A stretch of 52,506 bases of DNA from an uncultured Clostridia bacterium. GTDB taxonomy: Bacteria; Bacillota; Clostridia; TANB77; CAG-508. Location of the stretch: the NCBI GenBank assembly GCA_934141475.1, contig CAKPCG010000008.1:1-52506 (forward strand), in the 5' to 3' direction. The stretch's first letter is position 1. Every line of letters begins with the position of its first letter. Under the pieces are notes generated by a model. That model was not told where the DNA came from. It was given only the letters and a program-made list of their open reading frames with translations, and ran no database searches. Shown in pieces: positions 52,325 to 52,506 of the stretch. The position numbers were made by a program, and so were the translations under genes.

Positions 52325-52506
52325 ATGGCAAAAAATAAAAGTTATGATGAAGAGTTTATGTATGAACTTTTTGGTGAAATTCAAAAAGATATTTCTAATC
52401 CTTTATCTGATGAAAATTTTTTAATAAATACTATGACAAAAAATGATCCTAATGGTGAAAAAATAGTTGGCAATAAATATAATTTTAAAACTAATAATTT
52501 ATCTGC
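52325..52506 (+). CDS. Start of an unknown protein, cut off by the window edge
   Basis: The first 60 codons ('MAKNKSYDEEFMYELFGEIQ' and onward) are highly charged and acidic; no family is recognisable. AAGGAG lies a few bases before the ATG and a good promoter at 52265-52293. Confidence 0.7.
   Translation, partial: MAKNKSYDEEFMYELFGEIQKDISNPLSDENFLINTMTKNDPNGEKIVGNKYNFKTNNLS

Overview
The window is strongly A+T-rich and its genes point to an uncultured, gut-associated, spore-lineage Firmicute (Clostridia-like). Evidence: AGGAGG-type ribosome sites, Min and RodA proteins, YqfC/YqfD, a PdaA-like deacetylase and a SpoIVFA/SpoIVFB-like pair (sporulation lineage), an Agr quorum-sensing locus, and a bile salt hydrolase (gut). 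The exact lineage cannot be fixed from this window. Most genes lie on the minus strand.

Layout. 1-4.3 kb: tRNA-Val (partial), tRNA-Gln and tRNA-Met, a winged-helix protein, rluB-rluD and a degenerate lspA, and a DUF4364 regulator. 4.3-11.3 kb: a membrane spermidine-synthase-like protein, aspS, dusB and a minD-minE-rodA operon. 11.6-15.5 kb: an XRE regulator and a secreted/pilin-like surface locus. 15.6-19.5 kb: a DUF4143 ATPase, an MgtC-like protein, a probably leaderless pseudouridine synthase and a peptidoglycan-binding M15-like protein. 19.5-25.4 kb: a tightly overlapping cluster (flavoprotein, B12-type radical SAM, CoaE-like kinase, radical SAM, methyltransferase-like protein, Ser/Glu-repeat protein, ATP-grasp ligase) that looks like an undescribed biosynthetic or peptide-modification locus. 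25.5-38.3 kb: upp, recQ, a CYTH protein, obg, a foreign-looking gene, gdpP, vanW-dltA-dltC, asd and a putative metallopeptidase. 38.4-42.6 kb: ybeY, an unknown gene, and a pdaA-yqfC-yqfD operon. 42.8-45.8 kb: agrA-agrC facing agrB-agrD. 46-52.5 kb: two small proteins, ligA, a sortase, spoIVFB/spoIVFA-like genes, bile salt hydrolase, and the start of an unknown gene.

Main discovery. Four otherwise well-formed genes (rodA, the pilin-like gene, yqfD and the pdaA-like gene) are broken into two or more frames. At every break the upstream frame reaches an in-frame CGG codon, and the conserved protein resumes in the +1 frame, as if the C were skipped and the next codon read as GGN (Gly). The pdaA-like gene needs this twice near its start, and only then does it join a perfect ribosome binding site to the conserved protein. 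In a manual scan of all genes I found no other in-frame CGG except two, both in genes that look foreign or damaged. This suggests that CGG is an unassigned or 'hungry' codon in this organism and triggers +1 frameshifting, or that CGGN is read as a four-base codon. The pattern is seen directly in the sequence; the mechanism is inference.
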